This document shows, piece after piece, positions 47,581 to 58,339 of a DNA stretch of 64,000 nucleotides. The notes beneath the pieces were generated by a model. It was given only the letters and a program-made list of their open reading frames with translations. It made no database searches and was not told where the DNA came from. The stretch spans positions 1 to 64,000 of the forward strand of contig CP126205.1 in assembly GCA_030272155.1 (NCBI GenBank), given 5' to 3'. The stretch comes from Tetradesmus obliquus (taxonomy: Eukaryota > Chlorophyta > Chlorophyceae > Sphaeropleales > Scenedesmaceae). Both the position numbers and the translations under genes were made by a program. The stretch's first letter is position 1; the number at the start of each line of letters is the position of its first letter.

Positions 47581-50381
47581 GCTCACCATGGTGCTCAGCG
47601 TGGAGAGTGTGGAGCTGGAGTCGAGTGTGGCGCCGCTGATGCTGAACTCCAGGCTGCAGTCGGGGCCAGGGGCGGGCAGGTGTGCCAGCATGAGCCCGCT
47701 GCAGTCGGGCTGGTGGTGCATGCGCAGCCGGCGGGGCGCACCCTGCAGGCAGGCAGGCAAGCAGCACAGTGCAACACCAAGCATGTGTTGCGGGCGTAAT
47801 GCAGGCCAAAGCACAACCCAAGGAAGGCGAAGAGGTTGCTCAACCAGCCGCCACGCAACGAATGATCCACGTGCATGGCGTGGGCTGGTGCCAGCTGCAT
47901 GCGCTCGCACTGTGGGCGATGATCCACTGCACAGCGCCACAAGCCGCCCTCACCTGCTGTCCTGAGAACCTGTAGGTCACATAAGCCTCGCTGAAGCTGG
48001 TGTGGTACAGCAGCCGAAAGGTGGGCGGCGCAGGCACGCGCAGGCTGTTGGCAGTGGCCCCGCTGGGCAGCGTCTCCAGCGGCAGGTGCTGCAGCACCGC
48101 GTACTGCGCTGGGCTGGCCTGCGCCAGCATGCCTGCCATGGGCTGGAACACGCCCGGCTCCTGCTGCTGCGCGTTGAGCAGGAAGCGGAAGCTGTGGTGG
48201 CCCGGCTGCAGCAGGGAACAGCACATGGGGAGCGCAGTGCGGGCGAGGTGAAAAGGCAGCACAGACCGCAATGTTGTTGGCAGTGATTGCTGTGTGTACC
48301 AGCCCCCGCACTATACAACTGATAGTCGCACAGGGCTGGCTGCTGCTGCTGTGGCCTGTGCGCTCATCAGGCACGTTACCAGCACTGCTGCAGGGAGCAG
48401 GCAACCAAGCTGCTGACCGCACAGCACCATCGCGCGGGTGAAACCGTCGCCGGCCCAACGCTGGTGTGTGTCTGCTGCACTAGTCTGCTGCAGGCAGTGC
48501 GCTGCCCACTAGCCAGCAGCCCTGGCCCCTCACCGGCAGCGACACGTCGCAGTGGTAGGCGCCATCAGCGCCCAGCGCCATGGGGATCACCACCTGGCAG
48601 CAGCAGCAGGCAGCAGCAGGGACCACAGGCAAAACGGCGGTTTCACCAGCTGCCTGCCCATCAGCTGTAGTCAAGCATGTCATGAGCTCATCTGACCCTG
48701 AGATTGGTTGCTGGCTGGCACCTGCCGCTGCAGCTGCATTGCTCTAGTGCATGTTGGCAACAGCTGCCTGCTGCTCCAACTGCAAAAGCTGCTGAATATG
48801 TTGCTGCTTCCAGCTCGCCTCTTTCAGCCTGCTAGGTTAATACCTAGCCTGACCAGCTGCTGCTGCTGCTGCTGTTGTGAGGCTTGCACAGCCAGCCAGC
48901 CAGCCAGCTGACCGGCCAGCCAGCCAGCCAGTGCGTCTGCAATGCGCGCCGCACCTGCCAGCCGGTGAAGCTGCCGATGAGGTGCACGCTCTGCTCACTC
49001 GGCCGCGGGCCCGCGAAGGCTGCGGGGAAGCTGAAGCGCACCAGCTTGCGCCCCGCGGTGCTGTTGTTCACGCAGCCCTGCAGGGGTCGTTGTGCAGCGG
49101 CAGCAATGCATGAACACTTATGCCAAATACACACAACCAACTGCAACACGTATGGACTGGCAGGCACGCCACAGTGCTCGCTGCTGTTGTTGCTGAATCC
49201 AGCGCAGCTGCCGCAGTGTGCTGCTGTTGCCTGTGTACATGACGTGCAGCCCCGCCAGCCAGCCAGCAGCGCGCACCTGCATGTCTGCTGCTGCTGCGTC
49301 TGAGCGCGCCAGGTGCCACTTGCCAGCCACATTGTACTTGTACGTCAGCTCCTGCAAGGACACAATATTTGCAGAAACATGCACGATGCGCAGATCAGCA
49401 ACAGACTGCAACAGACTGCCTAGCTCTGACAATGTACTTGTACGCCAGCTCCTGCAACCGTTTGCAGACACATGCGCAGGTACAGGTCACTACATGTAGC
49501 AGCAGCTGCTGCTGTTGTACTTGTACGCCAGCTCCTGCAGGACACATGCACGATGCACAGACCAGCAAGTGCTAGCAGCAGCTGCTGCAGTCCCAGCGTG
49601 CATCGCAGGTAGGGATCAGTACAGCGGCAGCCCTAGGCACGCAAGTCAACAGTGGACTCAACTCAGCTTGGCAGGTCAACGCCCCCCAACCGCCGCTGCT
49701 CGCGCCATGCTGCCAGTTCAGCTGAGATAGCAGCAGCTGCTGCAGCTGCGTCATCATTGACAGTGGCTGTTCAAGCAGGGCCAGGCACTTATCACCTAGC
49801 CAACGGTGTGTCAGGTCAACCAGCTGCAACCGCCACATGACTCTCACCCCATGCTGTGATGCATCCAGCTCCAGCACGATGCCTGCCTCGCCGGTCCCAG
49901 GGTCAATAGGCAGCGTGATGTTGAGGCTCCAGTCATCCCAGGAGCCTGCAGCAGCAGCAGCAGCAGCAACTCTAAGCATCCTGCGCAGCACAGGCACTAG
50001 CAGAAAGCCAACCAACCGCCCTGCTGCATGTCCCAGCGCACCTGCCAGCTGCACGGGCTCGCTGGAGAAGAAGTCCGGCTTGAAGGGGATGTACTTCTTC
50101 TTGCCGGCTCCATGCAGCACCAGCTTCTGCTGCTGAGGCTCCTGCTGCACCGCGCTCTGCACTAGCTGCTGCTGCTGCTGTTGTTGCTGGGCAGTGGCAG
50201 TGGCAGTGGCCTGCTGCTGCTGCTGACTACTGAGCAGGCGCAGCCCCGCTGTCCAAAGGGAAGCATCACGTACACGGACACAGCGTCTTCGGCCGTGTCT
50301 CTGCTTCCAAGGGGCAGGAGCGTGATGCGCTGCTTGTTGCAGGGCACCGAGCCCTTGCATTGTTGTGGTGTCACAGAGCAC
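44499..50381 (-). CDS. Carbohydrate-binding sucrose-phosphatase-like HAD protein, copy 2
   Basis: Thirteen phase-consistent exons: 50042-50381, 49848-49945, 49277-49351, 48955-49077, 48534-48593, 47954-48205, 47587-47742, 47226-47408, 46757-46910, 46091-46257, 45588-45752, 45003-45221, 44499-44702; 731 residues (724 if Met 50360 is used). A basic, Gln-rich N-terminus could be a transit peptide. A first glucan-binding module has GSWDDWSLNITL and ELTYKYNVAGKW; a second has HLIGSFTGWQ and PGHHSFRFLL. The HAD domain spans about 430-731: CTDLDGT (Asp432, Asp434), VFNTGRS (Thr476), KG near 615 and AGDSGND (Asp637). All sucrose-phosphatase-type motifs are intact. Several exon edges fall at the same places as in the 17356-24628 paralogue, but exons are fused here that are split there. 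The two glucan modules suggest action at starch granules; the substrate is unproven. Confidence 0.9.
46215..46475 (-). repeat. Echoes of an exon start in the copy 2 gene
   Basis: True exon 10 starts at 46257 (CAG|GCATGGTTGAGGGCC). A copy with its own acceptor starts at 46468 (CAG|GCATGGAGGGTCTG) and runs about 40 bp. A shorter copy starts at 46344 (CAG|GCACGGTGGAGGGCC). Both lie in the intron before the true exon. Confidence 0.85.
46876..47072 (-). repeat. 110-bp tandem duplication of the HAD motif-I exon start
   Basis: The exon start coding CTDLDGTLIEDGEEG (true start 46910) is duplicated with its acceptor and flanking intron; the echo starts at 47020. The intron motif GGGCTGT is also duplicated (46931 and 47041), fixing the period at 110 bp. 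The echo still reads CTDLDGTLIEDGEEG. Using its acceptor with read-through into the true exon would shift the frame. Confidence 0.92.
47128..47255 (-). repeat. Echo of an exon end with a lost donor (copy 2 gene)
   Basis: The exon 8 end, QLPPLML then GTGAGG (true end 47226), is repeated 91 bp into the intron (equivalent end 47135), where the donor GT has become CT. Confidence 0.8.
49340..49550 (-). repeat. Three copies of an exon start (copy 2 gene)
   Basis: The exon 3 start, CAG|GAGCTGACGTACAAGTAC at 49351, is echoed at equivalent starts 49451 and 49534. Both echoes read GAGCTGGCGTACAAGTAC and keep a TGCAG or similar acceptor. Both lie in the preceding intron. Confidence 0.88.
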
Positions 50382-50923
50382 AGCTAGGACTCAGACTGCA
50401 TTCAACAAAAACATTATAGCGAAGAAGGTGGTGAGCAAGGTGCGAAGGAGGCTTTGCTTGACAAGGGCTTGCAGATGGACAGGCACCCTGACATATGTTG
50501 CACGCAAGTGTCGCAGCGGCCTCCGTGTATGCTCTTGGCTAACCCGGACACGTGCGAGGCGTGATCAGCCAAGCTGTTGCCTGCTTGGACTGCTTGTTTT
50601 GTCGTTGTCACGTCTGGGTCCTGCTTTCAACCGAGTGCTTGTGAACGCTCGCTAGAGAGGCACGATCGTATCCGTGTATGTTGCGAAGTCCATCAAAGTG
50701 AATGACTATATGTATCAGGTTCAAACTTTGAGGCACTTGAACTTCAGTCTTGTGAAGCTGGTTGCTGACTGTGAACAGCAGGGGCTTGCTCTGTGACACG
50801 CGTTCTTGCAGCTCTAGCAGTATTCAAACGGGTCTCAGCAAGCTTTAAGATCAAGTTAAATCCGTCTGCAGCGTCCAGGCATAGCCATCTGATGATCAGC
50901 AAGGCGTTGCCACAGCACGCAGC
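50382..50923. promoter_or_regulatory. Head-to-head intergenic region
   Basis: About 540 bp between the copy 2 phosphatase start (minus) and the lipase start (plus); divergent promoters are inferred. No box or repeat was recognised. Confidence 0.4.
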
Positions 50924-51663
50924 ATGAGGAGCAGCACACCCTGCAACGGCTACACCACCAACGACAGCAGCAGGCCAGTTTCAGTGCTTCCCACAAATCA
51001 CCTCAGGAAGTCACCGCGGCACGGCTGCAGGAGTCTGTGCACTGCTTCTGCCCTGCATCCTCGCAGTGTTAGCAGTGCCATGTCCCAGGCCGCGCCTGCC
51101 AGCAGCCCGCAGCCAAATCGACGTGGCTGGGGCTGGCTGCACCCTCTGCACCCTCTGCGCAGCATGGGCCTGCTGCCACGGCTGCAGCAGCAGCAGCAGC
51201 AGCAGCCTAGCCTGCTCAGCAGACTGTTCTCTACTGCTCAGGCTGCTGGCGCGACTGCTGCAGAGCAGCAGCAGCAGTCCAGGCCTGGCCCCAGCCACCT
51301 GGTGGTGATGGTCAATGGGCTTTTCGGGGGGCCAGGTGGGCGGCGCTTCTGGGCTTTGTTGCTGACAGTGAGATTGCACGTTGCATGCAAGCAGAGTTGT
51401 GTTTGCGTGGTTTGCGGTCAGGGCAGAACTGAATGCAGCTCAGGCTCATGTGTGATGCGTTGCTGGCATGCAATTGAGTGAGGCTGGCAGTCGTTGAAAC
51501 GTGCCAATGTGCAGATGTCCCAAGGTGTCATACAGGACAGCAGTGGCATGCGGTGGTGGCTTTGGCCGTGCCGTGATGGCCAGCATTCAGTCAATGCCAG
51601 TGACGGCCTGATCGCAGCAAGCAGCATGCTCAGGGTGCGGCCGTGTTCATGATGTGTGGTGCC

Positions 51664-51697
<34 letters not shown>

Positions 51698-53522
51698 GCG
51701 CTGCCGCAGGCAACTGGGACGTGATTGGCGAGCATCTACAGCAGCACCTTGACCCGCAGCAGACGCTGGTGCACGCCTCAACAGCCAACTCCAGGTGCGC
51801 AGGCCCGCTGTTACCGCCTGGCTGCTGTGCCGTGCATGCTGCTACTAACTACTGCAGCAGGGTCAATGCAGATCAACTCAGCAATGTCTGCTGTCTGCGC
51901 CACTGCTGTAGGTTTGCCATGTATGACTCCATTGACACCTGTGGTGCATTGCATGCTGCTGCCTTCCAATGCAACAGGGTGTACACAACACAACCCACCC
52001 CTGCCTGCATCTGTGCCGCTGCCGCAGGTTTGCCACATATGACGGCATCGACACCTGTGGCAGCCGCCTGGCTGATGAGCTCCGGGGCCTGGTGGCGGCA
52101 CAGCCGGGGCTGACACGGCTCAGCATCGTGGCACACAGCATGGGCGGGCTCATGGCGAGGTGCGTGGCGGGCAGCTGCAGCAGCAGCAGCAGCTGCAGCA
52201 TTGTTGCGCACAGCATGGGCGGGCTCATGGCATGGTGCGCTGGGGCAGCAGCAGCAGCAGCAGCAGCAGGCATGGGGTGGCCACCAATGCAGTAGAGGTT
52301 TGGTGCGCAGCGCAAGCCCACAGCAATCTTCATGATGCTTCTTGCAAGCGGGAAGTTGTGGCGTGACGGTTGTGGCGTTCCAGCTGAGGACGTGACAACG
52401 CGCTTCGTTGCTGCATCTAGTGTTTCTGTTGCTTGTCACGATTCCAGCTCTTCCTGTCACCCTCCATCCTCCACGCACCCCCTACATGTGATTCACCCGC
52501 ACTGCTGCCGCGCAGGTACGCCATCGGCCAGCTGTACAACCCTGCCAGTGGCACCATCTGCGGGCTGCAGCCGGCGCACTTTGTCACGCTGGCCACACCA
52601 CACTGCGGCTGCGATGCTGATGGCGTGGCGCAGGTGGGCTGGCTTGAGCGGGGCGGGGGAGGGTTGAGGGGGCAAGCATACAAACACAGTTTGATTGCTG
52701 GCAGGATCAGTGGAAGACGGGTACTCACAGGCGTGAACCAGCATGGGCTATGCACAGCAGCAGCAATGTTTGGCAGTGACGTGTGCTTCAACTTGTGCCA
52801 CACTCCTGATACTGGCTGGGAGGTGCTGGCTGCAACAGCAGCTGCGTTGATTGATACTGACGCCCAGGCGCATGTCAGATGCCTGGGACATGCCCGTGGA
52901 AAGTCCCTAGCGCTTCTTGGCCTGACTGGCACCTGACTGCTGCTGCTGCTGTTGCTGCTGCCATGCCTCAGGTGCCGTTCATCGGGTGGACCACTGAGCT
53001 GCCGCTGCTGGGCCAGCAGCTGTTCAGCTTCCTGCAGGGCGTCAGCGGGCCAACTGCTGCGCTGCTGTTCAGGCGCACCGGGCAGCAGTTCTTCATGCTG
53101 GACGGGCAGCAGCAGCAGCAGCTAGGTGCAGCAGCTGGCAGTGATGCCACTGCGGCTGCCAGCAGCAGCAGCAGCAGCAGTGAGCTGCCTGTGCTGCTGC
53201 AGCTGACTCAGGACTGCCCTGACCGGGGACTGTTCTTCTACTCCGCATTGGCTGCCTTTCAGAGCCGCACCTGCTACGCCAACACAGGTGGGGCGCGCTG
53301 GTGGAGCAGTTTGCATTCAGCTGGCTGGTGGCTCTGCTGTTGTATGGCAGCACTGGTGACGTAGCAGGATCCTGCCGAGATGTGCACAAGTCTTGTTGCC
53401 GTCTCTGCAAGCCGTGTGCTACGGACACTTCAGTGTGCCGTTGCAGCACTTCGTGGGTACAAGTGCAGCTATGTCTCGGCATCCTTGCATCCTTCCCTGT
53501 CATGCATGTGCTATGTGTTGAC

Positions 53523-53554
<32 letters not shown>

Positions 53555-53959
53555 TGCGGACCACCTGGTGGGCTACGCCAACTCCTCGCTGCGTAGCCTG
53601 GGCCAGCTGCCGCCGCTGCCGCCAGCAGCAGCCAGCGCCAAAGGGGTGGTGCTGGAGGACCCCCTGCCTGCTGCCTTCTTCCCGCAGACCTGGCAGCAGC
53701 TGCAGCAGCTCTGGCAGCAGCAGCAGCCGCCGCCTGCTGCTGGCCCAGGCGCAGCAGGCTCTAATGGCAGTGTGCCATCAGTAGGGGAGCTGTTGGCGCA
53801 GCCGCACCAGCCCAGCCGCACCTGGCCAGTGCCGCCGCCACAGGTGGCAGCAGCAGCAGCAGGCACAGCAGCCTGGCATGAGATCAGTAAGACTGGAGAC
53901 AGCAGCAAAGCTAATGGGAGGGAGAATCTGCCAGCCAAACCTGGGCGCTGGGTGCCCGT

Positions 53960-54011
<52 letters not shown>

Positions 54012-55267
54012 GCCACACAGCCAGGGGCTGTGGCAGCACTGGAGCTGGAGGCAGCAGGTGCTGCTGCTGCTGCCACAGAGGCTGTGGCTGACCTGTTTGC
54101 AGCAGGCCAGGAGCGGCACCTGGCAGAGACACCTGCTGGCGGTAGCCCCCGCAAAGGCGTGTCTAGCCCCGCTGCTGCTGCTGCTGCTGACAGTGCGGAT
54201 GAGTTGATGCAGCTGGAGGTGCCACCAAACATGCTTGGCGGCAGCGGAGGCAGCGGCAGCAGCGGCGGCAGCAGCAGCAGCCGCAGCGACAGTGGTGTGT
54301 CTGGCGCTGCTGCTGCTGCTGCCGAGGCTGACCTGGCGAGCGGGCTGGCAGGTGCCGGCACTGCTGCTGCTGCCAGCAGCGCGTCTGCTGCTGATGCTGT
54401 TGCTGCTGACGTGGCAGCACTGGCTGCTGGCGGCGCCAGCCGGCCCCAGCTGGTGGCACACATGCTGCACAGACTGCAGGTGGGTGGCTGGAAAAGTGGG
54501 AGAGCTGGTGGGTCGGCCTCTTGCTGACTTGGCATCAGCTGGCCGCAGCATGGCATCCCGCTGCACCTGGCTGTTTGCTTGCACTGAGGTCACCTCAGCT
54601 GTTGTTGGTACTGCAAGCATGTAGTAGGTGACGGCGTTTTGGCTCCCTTGCTCATGTGTCTGTGGCAAGCAGCTGATGACTCTGCACGGTCTCTGCCGGC
54701 TGCTGCTGCTGCTGGTGGTGCTTCTTCTGCTGCTGCTGCAGGAGCTGCCATGGCGTCGCATTGATGTGAGCTTCCAGGGCGCACGCTTCGGCTTTGCACA
54801 CAACAACATACAGGTGTGTGGCGAGACACCCGGCACTGCGCGCGACACAGTGCGATGCAAAACCTGGAGTAGTAAAGCCGAGCTGAAATCATGCCGCAAG
54901 TTGCTGCTGCACCATGCATGTGTGTGTCTGTGCAGTCTGGGCAGGTTACTGCAGGGAGGGTTCACGCTTGTCAATTCTGTCGCCCAAACATTGCTGGCTC
55001 GGGTCTTTTGCGCTGCAGGTGACGCGGCGCTGGATGAACTTTGAGGGCGTGGCTGTGCCCTGCCACCTGGCGCAGCAGCTGCAGCTGATGGAGGCCATGG
55101 TGGCGCCAGCAGCAGCACACCAGCCAGCAGCAGCAGCAGCAGCAGGACAGACGGGCAATGGAGTAGAAGGTCAGCAGCCACACAGTGGTGCTGCTCGTGA
55201 GGGCAGCATCCCTGCAGCAGCAGGAACAGACGTTGACCAGGATGTCATTGACGCAGCAGTGGTTTGA
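50924..55267 (+). CDS. DUF676-type serine lipase/esterase (alpha/beta hydrolase)
   Basis: Eight phase-consistent exons (50924-51335, 51710-51794, 52028-52159, 52516-52633, 52972-53287, 53554-54479, 54742-54813, 55019-55267) give 769 residues. The first 60 residues are rich in Ser and Arg and low in acid, a possible plastid or mitochondrial transit peptide, followed by a Gln run. Core markers are LVVMVNGLFG (strand and oxyanion loop), the nucleophile elbow IVAHSMGG with Ser203, FVTLATPHCG, and GADHLVGYANSSLRS near the expected acid/His end. This matches the ROG1/DUF676 lipase family (PF05057), acylglycerol or phospholipid hydrolases. Exon 6 is a 308-codon block in which the core is followed by Ala, Ser and Gln tracts with a 17-Gln run, a large low-complexity insert before the C-terminal strand segments (RRIDVSFQGARFGFAHNNI). 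The natural lipid substrate is unknown. Confidence 0.9.
51885..52255 (+). repeat. Echoes of both edges of the lipase catalytic exon
   Basis: Exon 3 (52028-52159) carries the nucleophile elbow. Its start is echoed 116 bp upstream (equivalent start 51912: GTAG|GTTTGCCATGTATGAC). Its end is echoed 75 bp downstream (equivalent end 52234: GCACAGCATGGGCGGGCTCA, then GTGCGC). Both echoes are intronic and keep a splice-site dinucleotide. Confidence 0.9.
53961..54011 (+). repeat. CAG microsatellite coding 17 Gln in the lipase
   Basis: Sixteen CAG triplets plus one CAA, uninterrupted and in frame within exon 6 of the lipase gene. Confidence 0.95.
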
Positions 55268-55768
55268 CCGCCAGCAGTGCCTCATGTGTTAGGGTTTGGC
55301 CCACCACGAGTTATGCGTTGAGCTGGTTATCTTCGACCGCACAAGCCGTTGCTGATGTGATTTATACTGCTCTTGTGACTACTTCCTCATTCACCGCCAT
55401 ACTGCGCCATTGTGCCCAATGTATTGAATGTTGGTGTTCCGTTCGCGATCAGTTTGCATGGCTGAAACACAACGTTAACTTTGGTGCCAGCTCGCACGTA
55501 GAACATCTGAGTGGTCACAGCGATGGACTGCGACTTACAGCCATATGAGTACCAGGCGAGCTTCCCTCCTTTGCACATCGACTGTCGTCGAAGGGCTGGC
55601 AACGAGCAACGTCTCAAACACAGTCCTAAATACGAAACGTATATGCTGTACAGGTTGGCGGGCATAGCAAAACAGGTGTGTTTTGGAGAGCTGCATGAGT
55701 TGAGCAGCAGCAGCAGCAGAAGGGTTGTCTGTGGTGACACCATAACCAGCCTCTGCTGCCTGCTGCAG
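55268..55768. other. Intergenic / 5' region of the inositol kinase gene
   Basis: This should contain the promoter and the first exon of the kinase gene downstream. The first downstream exon needs one base of an upstream codon. A candidate upstream exon end is TGT G|GTGACA at about 55732 (reading SSSSSRRVVC), possibly starting at a Met near 55511 or 55523, but the N-terminus gives no family match, so it is left open. Confidence 0.35.
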
Positions 55769-56068
55769 ATGGTCAGCCGGCATCCCTCAAAGACAGCCAG
55801 GGAAGGTTTCTGAAGAGGCTGCAGGTGACTGCTGCGGGGCTCCCTGCTGCGTAATCAGTGCAGCAAAGGGCTACTGCGCAAGCCTGCTCACATCTGCTCA
55901 TGTTGCTGCATGCAGTGCTATCGCTGCTGTAGAACCACTGTAAGCTGCGACCGACTCCAGTGCTGTGACTGCTGTTGGCTGCAGGCTGGGGAGCGGGGTG
56001 ACCGTGAGGTGGCCTTCTATGGAGCCATCGAGCAGCACCGGCAGCAGGTGGACCCAGCAGCTACAGAA

Positions 56069-56108
<40 letters not shown>

Positions 56109-57015
56109 CAGACCCTGGCCAAAGAGCAGCAGCAGGCAGCGCAGATGATGATGATGCGCAGGCGGCCGGCATCATGCAGCGGCTGGCGCAGTGGGTGCCC
56201 AAGAGCTGTGAGTGGATTGCTGCAATTTGATAGATGCTGCAGCTGTGCGCTGCGGCTGGCCAGCGTGGCCGTTGGAAAGGCGCTTTAGCCCAGGCCCAGC
56301 ACCTGCACCTGCATCACCCCAGCACACTCAGCTGCAATAGCATACCAAGTACGCACTGGCTGTACCATCCCCTTCACAGCACGTCTGCTGCTGCTGCTGC
56401 CAGTTGCTGTGCGGCAGGTGTGCGGCACCCCCTACCTGGTGCTGGAGGACCTCGCGGGGCAGTACAGGCAGCCCTGCATACTGGACGTCAAGGTGCGGCA
56501 GGGCTGGCGTGCATTGCTGCTGCTGTTGTTGCTGCTCAGTGACCCAGCAGCTGCATGGGCCAGCTCACAGCTGCATGCCGTGTGGTGGTGGCGACCTGGC
56601 CGCTTGCCACGTACTTGCAGGTTGACAGCAACGAGTTGTTGGTTTCACCCATGCATGCCTGACATGCTGCCACCTGCCTGCCTGCCCGCCCTCCTGCCTG
56701 CGTGCTGCCCCAGCTGGGCTTCCGCACGTGGTACCCCTGGGCCAGTGACAGCCTGCAGCAGAAATACAGGTAACCTCTACAGTGGCCTTGGCACGGCACA
56801 GGTGCTAGGCAATGCAGGCGAACGATCAAATGCCAAGCGGAGCAACTTCAAGCACAGACAGAACATGGCTGCAACTGTCAGCCGACACTGCATGACACAG
56901 CTTTCAGGGATGCAGTAAACACTTTAATTCTTGGGTGTGCCACCAGCCTCCCTGCAATTCCTGGGCGTCCTTACCAGACACAGGCGGCAGCAGCCGTTTG
57001 CACACTACATATCAG

Positions 57016-57061
<46 letters not shown>

Positions 57062-58089
57062 GCTGCAGGGCCAAGGACGAGTCCACCACGCAGGCCAGCC
57101 TGGGCTTCCGCGTGTGTGGCGTGATGGGGGCGGCTGGCAGCAGCGGCCAGGCGTGGCGCGCGGACAGGCACTGGGGCAAGACACTCACGGCTGACACAGT
57201 GGGGGAGGCCTTCACTCGCTTCGCTGACAATGGTGGGTGGCTGCTGGCTGGCTGGAGGTGGCATGCACGCGTTGACATGACTTCTGTTGCAGTCAGGCTG
57301 TGTTGGCCCTTGACAGCAACAGCGGCTGGTCATGCCCTGCCACCAGACTGCCTGCCCTGCCACCAGACTGCCTAATTCCACCTAAGTCGGCATGCATCAG
57401 TTGATCAGCGTGATGCCAGCTGTGCAGAAGCAGCGCTGCAGCAGCCCCGAACCTCACAAGGATTAGGACAGGGCAATCACAGCAATTCATTCCTGGCAGC
57501 GACGTCAACCATGCTTGAAGTGTGCCTGCTACAGTGAGCCTGTATTGCCAGATGGATCGCTGGACGGTTGTCTGTCATGGCCAGTTGCCAAGCGCTGCGT
57601 AGACAGACAGGAAGCTATCTTCCAAGTGCTGCCATTGTGCTCAGTGCTCCTGCTGCTATCTCTCTATGCTGCTCCTGGTCTGCTGCAGGTGTGCTGAGCC
57701 TGGCCGACCTGCTGCTGGGCCGCGGCATGCTGCTGGAGCAGCTGCAGGCCCTTGCTGACCTGGCAGCGGTGCAGGACTGCTGGCACATGTACTCGTCATC
57801 GCTGCTGGTGGTGTATGAGGGCAGCGCAGCCACAGCAGCAGAGGCGCAGCTGGCCACACGGCTCATCGACTTTGCCCACACCTTCCCTACAGCCAAAGCC
57901 AGCAAGCTGCTACACAAACAGCAGCAGCAGCAGCAGCCAGTGATACGTATTGACGCGAAGGAAGAGCAGGCGGCGCTGAGCGCTGATGGCCCGTGTGGTG
58001 TTGATGAGAACTTTGCAGCTGGGCTGCGCAGCTTGATCCAGGTGCTGCAGCAAACTCTGGATCAGCAGCAGCAAGGGCAGCAGCATTGA
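55769..58089 (+). CDS. Inositol polyphosphate kinase (IPK2/IPMK family), 5' end open
   Basis: Six exons are secure in phase: 55769-55824, 55985-56207, 56404-56492, 56714-56769, 57069-57232, 57689-58089. A first exon upstream is required but uncertain. Family hallmarks in order: GQPASLKDSQGRFLK (ATP lobe start), GDREVAFYGAI, VLEDLAG, the signature PCILDVKLG (PxxxDxKxG, inositol-phosphate binding and catalysis), TQASLGFRVCGV, SSLLVVYEG and RLIDFAHTF (the metal-binding IDFAHT box). These kinases add phosphates to IP3 up to IP5, feeding inositol pyrophosphate signalling. A Ser run interrupts exon 55985-56207, and exon 57069-57232 contains a Gly/Ser loop. The splice GAGCT|GTGAGT joins to CCAG|TTGCTG in phase 1. 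A TGTAA poly(A)-type signal follows the stop at 58171. Confidence 0.9.
57016..57060 (+). repeat. CTG microsatellite in an intron of the inositol kinase gene
   Basis: About 15 CTG triplets lead almost directly into the acceptor CCGCTGCAG at 57060-57068, so they occupy the polypyrimidine-tract position. Confidence 0.92.
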
Positions 58090-58170
58090 GCAGGGCTGTG
58101 TGGTTATGCACGATGTGAATGCGTTTGCTTGCAAAGGGTCTTGTAGGTCAAGGACCTGCAGGCTGTCCTC

Positions 58171-58175
58171 TGTAA
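58171..58175 (+). terminator. TGTAA polyadenylation-type signal
   Basis: The chlorophyte poly(A) motif TGTAA occurs about 80 bp after the inositol kinase stop codon. Position and motif fit; use is not proven. Confidence 0.4.
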
Positions 58176-58339
58176 AACCTGGCTGTCTTCTAGCCCTTGA
58201 ACAGTCGTGGTTCTTTGTGCCTGTACCTCAACCCCAGCGAGTCAGCTTGCCTTCTTGTATATACAACGTTCGCCCATATTAATCAGTAGATATCATTGCG
58301 TCAGTGTAGTCACGATCGGATCCTCCACACCACCTCACG

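Noticed and set aside
53573-55181. Long minus-strand open frames (327 and 467 codons) opposite the lipase gene
   Set aside because: They are Ala/Ser/Leu/Cys-rich shadows of CAG/GCA-rich coding sequence on the + strand, with no motif and no splice logic.
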